Below are positions 45,128 to 54,654 of a DNA stretch of 64,000 nt, in pieces. The notes below the pieces were generated by a model. That model made no database searches and was not told the origin of the DNA. It saw only the letters and a list, made by a program, of their open reading frames with translations. Position 1 is the stretch's first letter, and each line of letters begins with the position of its first letter. The stretch comes from Roseibacterium elongatum DSM 19469 (lineage in GTDB: Bacteria; Pseudomonadota; Alphaproteobacteria; Rhodobacterales; Rhodobacteraceae). Both the position numbers and the translations under genes were made by a program. The DNA is taken from NCBI RefSeq assembly GCF_000590925.1, contig NZ_CP004372.1:1531001-1595000 (forward strand), given 5' to 3'.

Positions 45128-47890
45128 ATGATCGGATCGCTGGCCTTTACCGCGCCGCTGCTCCTGACGGCCCTTATCGCACTGCCGATCCTGTGGTGGC
45201 TGTTGCGCGCGGTGCCGCCTGCACCTATCCGCCGGCGTTTTCCCGGTGTCGCCTTGTTGCTGGGGCTGAAGGATGACGAAAGCCAGACGGACAAGACGCC
45301 ATGGTGGCTGCTGCTGTTGCGCATGTTGGCGGTCGCTGCGGCGATTGTCGGATTTGCCGGCCCGGTTCTGAACCCGCAGCAGGACCGTGGCGACAGCGAC
45401 GCGCCGCTTCTGGTCGTGATGGACAGTTCCTGGGCCTCGGCGCGGGATTGGTCGGCACGGTTGGACCGGGCGCGGCTGGCCCTGCAAGAGGCGGGGCGCG
45501 CCGGGCGCACGGTGGCGCTGGTGCAGTTGACCGATCTGCCGCCGGGCGATCTGGCCCTGCAATCGGCCAACAGCTGGATTGCGCGCGTCGCCGGGTTGGA
45601 GCCGTCGCCCTTCGTGCCCGATTTCACCGCGGCCGCAAACTGGGCCGAGGGGCTTGGTCCGGGGCTGGAGGTGCTGTGGTTCTCGGACGGGCTGGCGCAT
45701 CCCGGCCGCGACGACCTGTTCGATGCCCTCGAAGCGGTCGGGCCTGTCACGGTTTTCCAGGGCGCGCGCGATGTGCTGGCCCTGTCGCCGCCGCGCTACG
45801 CCGACGGCGTGATCCATGCGCCGCTGACGCGGCAGGGCGGCACCGGGCCGCGTGACGTCACGGTCGCCGCGCATGGGTTGGACCCTGTGGGCATTCCGCG
45901 TGAACTGTCGCGTGCCAGCGCCACGTTTGCCGCGGGCGCGACGCGGGCCGAGGCCGAATTCGATCTGCCGCCCGAGCTGCGCAACCGGATCACGCGTTTC
46001 GAGATCGTGGGCGAACGATCGGCCGGGGCGGTCGCGCTGGCCGATGACGGGTTGCAGCGCCGCGAGGTCGCCTTGATCGATGCCGGGGGCGAGGACGAGG
46101 GGCAGGCGCTGCTGTCGCCGCTGCATTACCTGCGCCAGGCGCTCGCCCCGACCGCCGACCTGATGGAGGGGACGTTGGCCGACATGCTGCTGGCCAGCCC
46201 CGATGCGATCATCCTGGCCGATGTCGCCACGATTTCGGCCGAGGTCGAAGAGCGCCTGATCGACTGGGTCGAAAATGGTGGCCTGCTGCTGCGCTTTGCC
46301 GGGCCGCGCCTTGCGGCCTCGGACCTGGCGCGCGACAGTGCCGGACCGCTGATGCCGGTGCGTCTGCGCGCGGGCGGCCGGACGGTTGGGGGCGCCATGT
46401 CCTGGGGCGAGCCAAAGGCCCTGCGCCCCTTTGCCGAGAGCTCGCCGTTTTTCGGCCTTGCAATCCCCGAGGATGTGCGCGTGTCCTCGCAGGTGATGGC
46501 GCAGCCCGATCCGACCCTGTCCGAGCGCACCATCGCCTCGCTGTCGGATGGCACGCCGTTGGTCACGCGGGCTCCGTTGGGGCAGGGCAGCGTGGTGCTC
46601 TTTCACGTTACGGCCAATGCCGAATGGTCCAGCCTGCCCTTGTCGGGCCTGTTCGTGCAGATGCTGGAACGTCTTGCCGTGTCCACCCGGCCCGCGACGC
46701 CCGACGCAGCGGAACTGGCGGGCACGACCTGGGTGCCGGAAGAGGTGCTCGACGGGTTCGGCGTATTGCGCGAGGCGGGTACGCGGCCGGGCGTCGCCGG
46801 CGCGGATCTGGCCGAGGCGCCCCTGTCGGCGGATCTGCTGCCCGGTCTCTATTCGGATGGCGAGCGCCGCGTCGCGCGCAACGTGATCTCCGAGGACATG
46901 ACATTGACCGCCGCCAACTGGCCGGCGCGCATCCCTGTCGAGGGGATGACCGCCATCGCGCCGACGGACCTTATGGCGGCCTTCCTGACAGGGGCGCTGA
47001 TCCTGCTGCTGGTGGACGCGATTGTGGCGCTGTGGCTGGCGGGGCGTCTGTCGGGCCTGTCGCGCGGGGCAGCGATCGTGCTGGCCTGTGTGCTTCTGGC
47101 CCCGGAGGCGCAGGCGCAGGATCCTGCCGGCGACGACGAGTTGGCCCTGCTGGCTACGTCCGAGGTGACACTGGCTTATGTCCTGACCGGTGACGCGCAG
47201 TTGGACGAGGTCAGCCGCGCCGGTCTGATGGGCCTGTCGACCGTCTTGTGGAACCGAACCTCGGTCGAGCCCGCGGCCCCGATGGGTGTCGATCTGGAAA
47301 GCGACGAGTTGACGTTTTTTCCGATGCTCTATTGGCCGGTCACGGTCGATCAGCCGATCCCGTCACCGCAGGCTTACCGGCGCCTGAACGACTATTTGCG
47401 GGGCGGCGGCATGATCGTCTTCGACACGCGGGACGCGCATATCGGGGCTTTCGGCTCGGGCACGCCCGAGGGGCGGCACCTGCGGGCGTTGGCGGCCCCA
47501 CTGGATATTCCACCGCTCGAACCGATCCCCGAGGATCACGTCCTGACGCGCACCTTCTACCTGTTGCAGGCTTTTCCCGGCCGTCACGTCAGCCCCGATG
47601 TCTGGGTCGAGGCCGCGCCGCCCGATGCCGAACAGATCGAGGGGATGCCGTTTCGCAACCTCAATGACGGGGTGACGCCTGTCCTGATCGGCGGCAACGA
47701 CTGGGCCGCCGCCTGGGCCGTGACCGAGATGGGCCGCCCGATGTTCCCGGTGGGCCGCGGCATGACCGGCGACCGCCAGCGCGAGATCGCCTATCGCTTT
47801 GGCGTGAACCTCGTGATGCATGTCCTGTCGGGCAACTACAAATCCGACCAGGTGCATGTGCCCGCCCTGCTTGACCGATTGGGACAGTGA
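45128..47890 (+). CDS. BatA/DUF4159 membrane protein
   Basis: A 920-aa protein. N-terminal BatA-type membrane segments (FTAPLLLTALIALPILWWLL; second near 57-80) lead to a large region with VWA-like features (VVMDSSWASARDW), a segment MLLASPDAIILADVA, another membrane pair around residues 618-665, and a C-terminal DUF4159 domain (FPMLYWPVTVDQPIPS to RFGVNLVMHVLSGNYKSDQV). I use the ATG of MIGSLAF; a GTG two codons earlier is possible. It is the third gene of the MoxR operon; function unknown, probably envelope-associated. Confidence 0.82.
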   Translation: MIGSLAFTAPLLLTALIALPILWWLLRAVPPAPIRRRFPGVALLLGLKDDESQTDKTPWWLLLLRMLAVAAAIVGFAGPVLNPQQDRGDSDAPLLVVMDSSWASARDWSARLDRARLALQEAGRAGRTVALVQLTDLPPGDLALQSANSWIARVAGLEPSPFVPDFTAAANWAEGLGPGLEVLWFSDGLAHPGRDDLFDALEAVGPVTVFQGARDVLALSPPRYADGVIHAPLTRQGGTGPRDVTVAAHGLDPVGIPRELSRASATFAAGATRAEAEFDLPPELRNRITRFEIVGERSAGAVALADDGLQRREVALIDAGGEDEGQALLSPLHYLRQALAPTADLMEGTLADMLLASPDAIILADVATISAEVEERLIDWVENGGLLLRFAGPRLAASDLARDSAGPLMPVRLRAGGRTVGGAMSWGEPKALRPFAESSPFFGLAIPEDVRVSSQVMAQPDPTLSERTIASLSDGTPLVTRAPLGQGSVVLFHVTANAEWSSLPLSGLFVQMLERLAVSTRPATPDAAELAGTTWVPEEVLDGFGVLREAGTRPGVAGADLAEAPLSADLLPGLYSDGERRVARNVISEDMTLTAANWPARIPVEGMTAIAPTDLMAAFLTGALILLLVDAIVALWLAGRLSGLSRGAAIVLACVLLAPEAQAQDPAGDDELALLATSEVTLAYVLTGDAQLDEVSRAGLMGLSTVLWNRTSVEPAAPMGVDLESDELTFFPMLYWPVTVDQPIPSPQAYRRLNDYLRGGGMIVFDTRDAHIGAFGSGTPEGRHLRALAAPLDIPPLEPIPEDHVLTRTFYLLQAFPGRHVSPDVWVEAAPPDAEQIEGMPFRNLNDGVTPVLIGGNDWAAAWAVTEMGRPMFPVGRGMTGDRQREIAYRFGVNLVMHVLSGNYKSDQVHVPALLDRLGQ

Positions 47891-47892
47891 GC

Positions 47893-49965
47893 ATGGAATT
47901 CGCCCGACAGATCCTGATCGATCCGCTTCTGCCGCTGCTGGTCCTCTATGGCCTGGCTGCCGCGGTGGTGGTGGTCGTCGCCCTGTCGATCTGGCGCGGC
48001 CTGTCCGGCTGGCCCTATCGCCTGCTGGCCGGGGCGACACTGCTTCTGGCGTTGCTGAACCCGTCCCTGCAATCCGAAGACCGCGAGCCGCTGTCGGACA
48101 TCGTTCTGCTGGTCGTCGACCAGTCGGCCAGCCAGCGCCTCGCCGACCGCGAAGACCAGACCGCCGACGCCCTGGGCCGCCTCGAACAGGAGGTCGCCGC
48201 CCTTGGGATGGAGTTGCGTGTCGCACGCGTCGCGGACGCGCCGGACAACGCCGGCACCCTGCTAATGGCCGAGTTGGGGCGCATGATGGCCGAAACGCCG
48301 CGCGCCCGTATCGCCGGGGCCATCCTGCTGACCGATGGGCAGTTGCATGACGCCGCCTTGGTGCCCGACATGCCCGCCCCGATCCATGCCTTGCTGACGG
48401 GGCGCGACACGGATTGGGATCGCCGCCTGGTGATCGAGACCGCGCCGGCCTTTGCCATCATCGGCGAAGAGTTTGCCATGACGCTGCGCATCGAGGATCA
48501 GGGCGCGGTGCCCGCGGATCTGGCGGGGCGGGCCGAAATCCGGATCGCCATCGATGGGGGCGAGGCGCAAAGCTATCAGGTTCCCGTTGGCGAGACATTG
48601 CAACTGCCGCTGACGCTGGACCATGCCGGCCAGAACGTCGTGCAATTCACCGTCCCCGACGCGGCGGGCGAACTGACCGATCGCAACAATGCGGCCGTGG
48701 TTCAGATCAACGGCATCCGCGACCGGCTGCGCGTGTTGTTGGTTTCGGGCGAGCCGCACCCGGGCCAGCGCACATGGCGCAACCTGTTGAAATCCGATCC
48801 GGCGGTGGATCTTGTGCATTTCACCATCCTGCGCCCGCCCGACAAGCAGGACGGCGTGCCGGTGTCCGAGTTGTCGCTGATCGCCTTTCCGACGCGCGAG
48901 TTGTTCATGGAGGCGGTGGACGAGTTCGACCTGATCATCTTCGACCGCTACCAGCGGCGCGGCATTCTGCCGATGCTCTATATCGACAATATCCGGCGCT
49001 ACGTCGAAGATGGCGGCGCCCTGTTGCTGGCGGCGGGGCCGGATTTCGCCTCGGCGGCCTCGCTCTATCGCACGCCTTTGTCGGAAATCCTGCCCGGCGA
49101 GCCGACGGCACGGGTAATTTCCGCGCCCTTCCTGCCGGAAATCTCGGATCTGGGCGCACGTCACCCGGTCACCTCGGGGCTGCAATCGGCGCATACAGCG
49201 CTTGCCGACAGTGATGCCCCCTGGGGCCGCTGGTTGCGCCAGATCGAACTGTTGGATCGCGGCGGTCAGACCGTGATGACCGGGGCCGAGGGCAGCCCGC
49301 TCTTGATGCTGGACCGTGTGGGCGAGGGACGGGTGGCGCAACTGGCCTCGGATCATGCGTGGCTGTGGGATCGCGGCTATGAAGGAGGCGGCCCGCAGCT
49401 GGAGTTGTTGCGGCGGCTGGCCCATTGGATGATGGGTGAACCCGATCTCGAGGAAGAGGCCCTTGTCGCACAGGCCGAGGGCCAGTCGATCACGATCACG
49501 CGCCGGACCCTGGCCGACGGGGTGGGCGATGTCGTGGTCACCGCGCCCGATGGCACCGAAGAGGTCATCACGCTGGAGCCAACCGCGCCCGGCCGCTTCT
49601 CGGCCGAGATCCTGGGGGCCGATCAGGGGCTGTATCGTCTGACGGACGGCGACCTGGAGACGGTTATTGCCCTGGGGCCCGCCGCGCCGCGCGAGTTCGA
49701 GGAAACCATCGCCTCGGGCGACCGTCTGGCCGATGTGGTCGCGCCCTTGTCGGGGGGCATTCACCAGCTGCAGGACGGGGTGCCGGATCTGCGCCGGGTC
49801 GCCGAGGGGCGGAATGCCTCGGGGCGGGGATGGATCGGCCTGACCTCGCGCGATGCCTATCTGACGACGGACGTGACCGTATCCGCCTTGCTGCCCACAT
49901 GGCTGCTGCTGCTGATGGCGGCGGGGCTGATGCTGGCGGGCTGGCTGCGCGAAGGCCGACAATAG
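47893..49965 (+). CDS. VWA/glutamine-amidotransferase-like membrane protein of the MoxR operon
   Basis: A 690-aa protein with two N-terminal membrane helices (residues 9-34 and 42-57), a VWA-like domain starting SDIVLLVVDQSASQRLADRE, and a class-I glutamine-amidotransferase-like domain (RVLLVSGEPHPGQRTWRNLL, ELSLIAFPTRE, GGALLLAAGPDF) that has no obvious catalytic Cys. A final membrane helix (TWLLLLMAAGLMLAGWL) lies at the C-terminus. It fits the "membrane protein" that closes MoxR-DUF58-BatA-DUF4159 operons. A GTG overlapping the previous stop is an alternative start. Confidence 0.75.
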   Translation: MEFARQILIDPLLPLLVLYGLAAAVVVVVALSIWRGLSGWPYRLLAGATLLLALLNPSLQSEDREPLSDIVLLVVDQSASQRLADREDQTADALGRLEQEVAALGMELRVARVADAPDNAGTLLMAELGRMMAETPRARIAGAILLTDGQLHDAALVPDMPAPIHALLTGRDTDWDRRLVIETAPAFAIIGEEFAMTLRIEDQGAVPADLAGRAEIRIAIDGGEAQSYQVPVGETLQLPLTLDHAGQNVVQFTVPDAAGELTDRNNAAVVQINGIRDRLRVLLVSGEPHPGQRTWRNLLKSDPAVDLVHFTILRPPDKQDGVPVSELSLIAFPTRELFMEAVDEFDLIIFDRYQRRGILPMLYIDNIRRYVEDGGALLLAAGPDFASAASLYRTPLSEILPGEPTARVISAPFLPEISDLGARHPVTSGLQSAHTALADSDAPWGRWLRQIELLDRGGQTVMTGAEGSPLLMLDRVGEGRVAQLASDHAWLWDRGYEGGGPQLELLRRLAHWMMGEPDLEEEALVAQAEGQSITITRRTLADGVGDVVVTAPDGTEEVITLEPTAPGRFSAEILGADQGLYRLTDGDLETVIALGPAAPREFEETIASGDRLADVVAPLSGGIHQLQDGVPDLRRVAEGRNASGRGWIGLTSRDAYLTTDVTVSALLPTWLLLLMAAGLMLAGWLREGRQ

Positions 49966-50086
49966 CGCAGCGGCGCAGCCCGACCGCTGCCTGAGCACAG
50001 GGCCCAGTGGTGACGCTACGGGACAGGCTCGTCCGTGACGCGCGGATCATTAGGTGGGGGCCTGTATTGCCCGTGCAACGGGTGGA

Positions 50087-50497
50087 TCAGAACGGTTTGA
50101 ACACCACCAGGTACAGCACGACGATGACGGCCAGAACGCTGATTTCGTTGAACACGCGCAGATAGAAGTCGCTTTCGTCGAACTGCCCCTTGCGGGCGCG
50201 CAACACCAGTTTCCCGGTCCAGCCGTAATGCGCCGCGAGGGCCGTGACGAGGCCCAGCTTGACCCAGGCCCAGACGGGCCAGCCCCACCACCAGAACAGG
50301 TAGATCCCCGAAAGAATCGCGATCACGCCAAGACCCAGGGAAAAGCGGTAGATGCGGATGGTCAGATCGCCGGTCGGTCCGAATTCACCGATCCTCGCGT
50401 ATTCGCGTTTCCAGTAGATCAGCGCGCGGGGCACCGCGAAGATGCCCGTCATCCACCCGAGAACGCACAACAAATGAAGGACTTTAACCCATTCCAT
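50087..50497 (-). CDS. CopD/HemJ-like four-helix membrane protein
   Basis: A 136-aa integral membrane protein. MEWVKVLHLLCVLGWMTGIF with PRALIYWKRE resembles the first helix and PR motif of HemJ (protoporphyrinogen oxidase) and of CopD-family proteins. Helices lie at about 2-22, 46-68, 70-92 and 114-134. It has the N-terminal His but not the LPRLFVYH form of canonical HemJ, so I leave the symbol empty. The open frame extends upstream, but this Met fits the family. It is divergent from glcD. Confidence 0.65.
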   Translation of the reverse strand: MEWVKVLHLLCVLGWMTGIFAVPRALIYWKREYARIGEFGPTGDLTIRIYRFSLGLGVIAILSGIYLFWWWGWPVWAWVKLGLVTALAAHYGWTGKLVLRARKGQFDESDFYLRVFNEISVLAVIVVLYLVVFKPF

Positions 50498-50577
50498 GGC
50501 GCCACCAGTGACGCCCGGCGGCGCGCTGCGCAAGGTGCGAGAATGTCTCAGGGGAATTTTCATTGCTTTGATGTATG

Positions 50578-50600
50578 ATTGGTTATATTTCTTTACCAAT
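50578..50600. promoter_or_regulatory. ATTGGT...ACCAAT inverted repeat upstream of glcD
   Basis: Half-sites ATTGGT (50578-50583) and ACCAAT (50595-50600) flank an AT-rich 11-nt spacer, 29 nt before the glcD start. The half-sites equal those of GntR/FadR-type regulators such as PdhR and GlcC (ATTGGTNNNACCAAT), but the spacing is 11 rather than 3. It may be a variant glycolate-responsive operator; no regulator gene is next to it. Confidence 0.4.
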
Positions 50601-50628
50601 TCCTAGGCGACACGGAGGAGGACCGCCC

Positions 50629-52068
50629 ATGGAGATGCCCACACCCGATCATGCCGTTCTGTCCCGCAAGGGACGTATCGTGGCGCGCCTGCAATCGGTT
50701 TTGCCCAAGACCGCCGTTATCCACGACGAGACCGAAACGCGCGCCTATGAATGCGATGCCCTGACCGCGTATAAATGCCCGCCTCTGGCGGCTGTTCTGC
50801 CCTCGACCACCGAAGAGGTCGCGGCCGTGTTGAAGATCTGCCACGACGAAGGCGTCCCGGTGGTGCCCCGCGGGGCAGGGACGTCGCTGGCCGGGGGGGC
50901 GTTGCCCACGGCCGACAGCGTGATCCTGGGTGTCGCGCGCATGAACAAGGTGCTCGAGGTCGATTACGACAACCGCTTTATCCGCGTGCAGTCGGGGCGC
51001 ACGAACCTGAGCGTGACGGGCGCGGTCGAACAGGAAGATTTTTTTTACGCTCCCGATCCCTCCAGCCAGCTGGCCTGCGCCATCGCGGGCAATATCGCGA
51101 TGAATTCGGGCGGGGCGCATTGCCTGAAATATGGCGTCACGACGAACAACCTGCTGGGCGTGACCATGGTCACGATGGCGGGCGAGGTGATTGAGATCGG
51201 CGGCGCGCATCTGGATGCGGCGAGTTATGACCTGCTCGGTCTGATCTGTGGCTCCGAGGGGCAGTTGGGCGTGGTGACCGAGGCGACGCTGCGCATCCTG
51301 CGCAAGCCCGAGGGCGCGCGGCCCGTTCTGATCGGATATGACAGCAACGAGGTCGCGGGCGAATGCGTCAGCGACATCATCAAGGCCGGCGTTCTGCCCG
51401 TGGCCATCGAGTTCATGGACCGTCCCTGCATCCGCGCGACCGAGGATTTCGCCAAGGCGGGCTATCCCGATTGCGAGGCACTGCTGATCGTCGAGGTCGA
51501 AGGGTCCGAGGCCGAGATCGCCGAGCAACTGGGCGTCATTACCCAGATCGCCCGGCGTCACAACCCGGTGGAACTGCGCGAGGCGCAATCGGCGGACGAG
51601 GCGGCGCGCATCTGGCTGGGCCGCAAATCGGCTTTTGGCGCGATGGGCAACATCAACGATTACATGTGCCTGGACGGAACGATCCCGGTGTCGTCGCTGC
51701 CCCATGTGCTGGGGCGGATCGGCGAGATGTCGAAGGAGTTCGGCCTGGACGTGGCCAACGTGTTCCATGCAGGCGATGGCAACATGCACCCGCTGATCCT
51801 GTTCGATGCGAACAAGCCGGGCGATCTGGAAACCTGCGAGGCCTTTGGAGCGGAAATCCTGAAGCTGTGTGTCGAGGTTGGCGGTTGCCTGACCGGCGAG
51901 CATGGCGTGGGCATCGAGAAGCGCGACCTGATGACGACGCAGTTCGAGCCGGACGATCTGGAGGCGCAGATGCGGGTCAAGGACGTGTTCGACCCGACCT
52001 GGCTGCTGAACCCGGCCAAGGTGTTTCCCCTGGCGGTGTCCGCCGAGCGCAGGGGTTTCGCCGCCTGA
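50629..52068 (+). CDS. glcD: Glycolate oxidase subunit GlcD (FAD-linked)
   Basis: Catalytic FAD subunit of glycolate oxidase (479 aa), oxidising glycolate to glyoxylate at the inner membrane. The VAO-type FAD domain has VPRGAGTSLAGGALP and the AIAGNIAMNSGGAHCLKYG segment; the C-terminal domain has NVFHAGDGNMHPLILFD and CLTGEHGVGIEKRD, which hold flavin and metal ligands. The start follows ACGGAGGAGG at 7-8 nt. It is first in glcDEF. Confidence 0.96.
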   Translation: MEMPTPDHAVLSRKGRIVARLQSVLPKTAVIHDETETRAYECDALTAYKCPPLAAVLPSTTEEVAAVLKICHDEGVPVVPRGAGTSLAGGALPTADSVILGVARMNKVLEVDYDNRFIRVQSGRTNLSVTGAVEQEDFFYAPDPSSQLACAIAGNIAMNSGGAHCLKYGVTTNNLLGVTMVTMAGEVIEIGGAHLDAASYDLLGLICGSEGQLGVVTEATLRILRKPEGARPVLIGYDSNEVAGECVSDIIKAGVLPVAIEFMDRPCIRATEDFAKAGYPDCEALLIVEVEGSEAEIAEQLGVITQIARRHNPVELREAQSADEAARIWLGRKSAFGAMGNINDYMCLDGTIPVSSLPHVLGRIGEMSKEFGLDVANVFHAGDGNMHPLILFDANKPGDLETCEAFGAEILKLCVEVGGCLTGEHGVGIEKRDLMTTQFEPDDLEAQMRVKDVFDPTWLLNPAKVFPLAVSAERRGFAA

Positions 52069-52081
52069 CGGCGGCGACCCG

Positions 52082-52140
52082 GCGGGGGGCCAGCCCCCCG
52101 CACCCCCCGGAGTTTTTTTGCCAAGATGAAGGAGCGGGCG
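52082..52140 (+). repeat. Terminator-like intergenic repeat between glcD and glcE
   Basis: An 8-bp stem GCGGGGGG / CCCCCCGC (52082-52089, 52094-52101; loop CCAG) is followed by ACCCCCCGGAG, seven T residues and GCCAAGATGAAGGAG. From memory, elements of this form (CCCCGGAGTATTTTTGCCAAGATGAAG-like) recur in Rhodobacteraceae genomes; a search would confirm. The stem plus T7 should act as a partial terminator, yet the 3' end supplies AAGGAG as the glcE ribosome binding site. Confidence 0.65.
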
Positions 52141-53267
52141 TGGTGCTGACCCCTGCCAGTGAGACGGAATTGAGCGACATGGTGGCCTTGGCCGAAGGAC
52201 CGTTGCGCATCATGGGTGGGGGGACCCGGCCGGTGGGGCGGCCTGTGGAGGGGACGCCGCTGTCGGTGGCGGGCCTGTCGGGTATCGAACTTTACGAACC
52301 GGGTGCATTGACCGTGGTGGCGGGCGCGGGGACGCCGCTGGCCGAGGTCGAGCGGGTGCTGGCGGCCGAGAACCAGCGCCTGCCCTTCGAACCGGTGGAT
52401 TTTCGGAAACTCCTGGGGCGGCAGGGCGACCCGACCATCGGGGGTGTCGTGGCCACGAACGCCTCGGGGCCGCGGCGCATCCAGGCCGGGGCTTGTCGCG
52501 ACAGCCTGATCGGCGTGCGCTTTGTCGACGGGGCGGGCACGCGCCTGAAGAATGGCGGGCGCGTGATGAAGAACGTCACCGGCTACGACCTCGTCAAGCT
52601 GATGGCCGGGAGTTACGGAACCTTGGGCATCTTGAGCGAAGTGAGCTTCAAGGTGTTGCCCGCCCCTGCGGCGCAGGCCTGTGTGAGCGTGGCGGGCCTG
52701 ACCCCGGCCCAGGCCGTCGAGGCAATGGCGGCCGCGCTTGGCTCTCCCTTCGAGGTGAGCGGAGCGGCGCATCTGCCCAATGCCGAGGGCGGCCCGCTGA
52801 CGGCGCTGCGCCTCGAAGGGTTCGCCGACAGCGTGCGCTATCGGTCCGAACGCCTGGTCGATGCCTTGCGGGGTTTCGGTGCGGCGGATGTGGAGACCGA
52901 CGGCGCGCAAGTCGCGGCCCTGTGGCGGCAGATCCGCGATGTCGAGGTGTTTGCCGGCCGGCCGGGGGATGTCTGGCGCCTGTCGGTCAAACCGTCGGAC
53001 GGGGCCGAGATCGCTGCGCGCTGCGGGGGGCAGGTGATGCTCGACTGGGGCGGTGGGCTGATCTGGGCATTGGTGCCCGAGGGCACGGATCTGCGCGCGC
53101 GTCTGGGGAGGTTCGAGGGACACGCGACGCTGATCCGGGCCAGCGCGGCGACGCGCGCAGAGATCCCGGTGTTCCAGCCCGAGCCGGAGCCGCTGGCGCG
53201 CCTCTCTCAGGGGTTGCGCGAGAAATTCGATCCTCGGGGTATCCTGAACCCCGGCTTGATGGGGTAG
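52140..53267 (+). CDS. glcE: Glycolate oxidase subunit GlcE
   Basis: Second FAD-binding subunit of glycolate oxidase (375 aa). RIMGGGTRPVGRP, the GDPTIGGVVATNASGPRRIQ stretch and KNVTGYDLVKLMAGSYGTLG are family blocks. It probably begins at GTG 52140 or 52143, just after AAGGAG contributed by the intergenic repeat; no ATG is near. It ends 3 nt before glcF. Confidence 0.93.
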   Translation: MVLTPASETELSDMVALAEGPLRIMGGGTRPVGRPVEGTPLSVAGLSGIELYEPGALTVVAGAGTPLAEVERVLAAENQRLPFEPVDFRKLLGRQGDPTIGGVVATNASGPRRIQAGACRDSLIGVRFVDGAGTRLKNGGRVMKNVTGYDLVKLMAGSYGTLGILSEVSFKVLPAPAAQACVSVAGLTPAQAVEAMAAALGSPFEVSGAAHLPNAEGGPLTALRLEGFADSVRYRSERLVDALRGFGAADVETDGAQVAALWRQIRDVEVFAGRPGDVWRLSVKPSDGAEIAARCGGQVMLDWGGGLIWALVPEGTDLRARLGRFEGHATLIRASAATRAEIPVFQPEPEPLARLSQGLREKFDPRGILNPGLMG

Positions 53268-53270
53268 CCG

Positions 53271-54599
53271 ATGCAGACGAGTTTCACACCGGACCAGCTC
53301 AAGGATGCGGCCACCGCGCGCTCGAACGAGATCCTGCGGACCTGCGTGCATTGCGGGTTCTGCACCGCGACCTGTCCGACCTACCAGGTGCTGGGAGACG
53401 AGTTGGACAGCCCCCGCGGCAGGATCTATCTCATCAAGGACATGCTTGAATCCGGTCGCCCGGCGGATGAGAAGACGGTCAAGCATATCGACCGCTGCCT
53501 GTCTTGCCTGGCCTGCATGACGACCTGCCCCTCGGGCGTGCATTACATGCACCTTGTCGATCACGCGCGCGAGTATATCGAACAGACCTACAAACGCCCG
53601 TTTTCCGACCGCGCCCTGCGCTGGATCTTGGCGCGTATCCTGCCCTATCCGGGGCGGTTTCGGCTGGCGCTTTGGGGCGCCAGGATCGGGCGGCCCTTTG
53701 CCTTTCTGATGCCGGATGCGCGGCTGAAGGCAATGTTGGAGATGGCGCCCAAGCACATCCCGCCGGTCAGCCGCAACGACGACGCGCAGGTCTTCCCGGC
53801 CGAGGGCGACCGGCGGATGCGCGTGGCGCTGATGACCGGTTGCGCGCAACGGGCATTGAACACCGACATCAACGACGCGACCATCCGGTTGCTGACCCGG
53901 CTGGGGGCCGAGGTGGTGATCGCCGACGGGCAGGGATGCTGCGGGGCGCTGACCCATCACATGGGCAAATCCGACGAAAGCCATGCCTCGGCGGCGCGGA
54001 ATATCCGGGCGTGGACGCAGGAGATGCAGGGCGAGGGGCTGGACGCGATCGTCATCAACACCAGCGGCTGTGGCACGACCGTCAAGGACTATGGCCATAT
54101 GTTCCGTCAGGACGCCCTGGCCAGGGAGGCCGCCACCGTTGCCGGCATCGCGATGGACGTGTCCGAGGTCGTCACCAACCTGGGTCTGCCCGAGGGGGCC
54201 GCAGTGTCGTCCGAGACACCGCTGAAGGTGGCCTATCACGCGGCCTGTTCCCTGCAGCATGGCCAGCAGATCAAGACATTGCCCAAGGATTTGCTGAAGG
54301 CGGCCGGGTTCAAGGTGGTCGAGCCTGTCGACAGTCACCTGTGTTGCGGGTCGGCGGGCACCTACAACCTCATGCAGCCCGAGATTTCGAAGGAACTGAA
54401 GGCGCGCAAGGTCGAAACGCTGGAAATGACGAAGCCCGACATCATCTCGGCCGGGAATATCGGTTGCATGATGCAGATCGGGTCGGGGACCGAGATCCCG
54501 ATCGTGCACACGGTCGAATTGCTCGACTGGGCGACGGGCGGGCCGATGCCGCCGGCCCTGACCCGCCATGGCGCAGCGGCGGTGCCGATCCTGCGCTGA
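53271..54599 (+). CDS. glcF: Glycolate oxidase iron-sulfur subunit GlcF
   Basis: Fe-S electron-transfer subunit (442 aa). Two 4Fe-4S motifs, CVHCGFCTATCP (C25, C28, C31, C35) and CLSCLACMTTCP (C76, C79, C82, C86), are followed by two CCG domains with GQGCCGALTHHMG and HLCCGSAGTYNLMQPE. It passes electrons from GlcD/E to the quinone pool. It is last in glcDEF. Confidence 0.96.
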   Translation: MQTSFTPDQLKDAATARSNEILRTCVHCGFCTATCPTYQVLGDELDSPRGRIYLIKDMLESGRPADEKTVKHIDRCLSCLACMTTCPSGVHYMHLVDHAREYIEQTYKRPFSDRALRWILARILPYPGRFRLALWGARIGRPFAFLMPDARLKAMLEMAPKHIPPVSRNDDAQVFPAEGDRRMRVALMTGCAQRALNTDINDATIRLLTRLGAEVVIADGQGCCGALTHHMGKSDESHASAARNIRAWTQEMQGEGLDAIVINTSGCGTTVKDYGHMFRQDALAREAATVAGIAMDVSEVVTNLGLPEGAAVSSETPLKVAYHAACSLQHGQQIKTLPKDLLKAAGFKVVEPVDSHLCCGSAGTYNLMQPEISKELKARKVETLEMTKPDIISAGNIGCMMQIGSGTEIPIVHTVELLDWATGGPMPPALTRHGAAAVPILR

Positions 54600-54654
54600 G
54601 CACTGCCGGAGACAGCGCCGCGCCGCGCGGTGCGGGCTCAGGCCGTGTCGGCCA

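Noticed and set aside
51660..54569. 969-codon antisense frame opposite glcD-glcE-glcF
   Set aside because: The plus strand encodes three clear glycolate oxidase subunits. The antisense product has no motifs.
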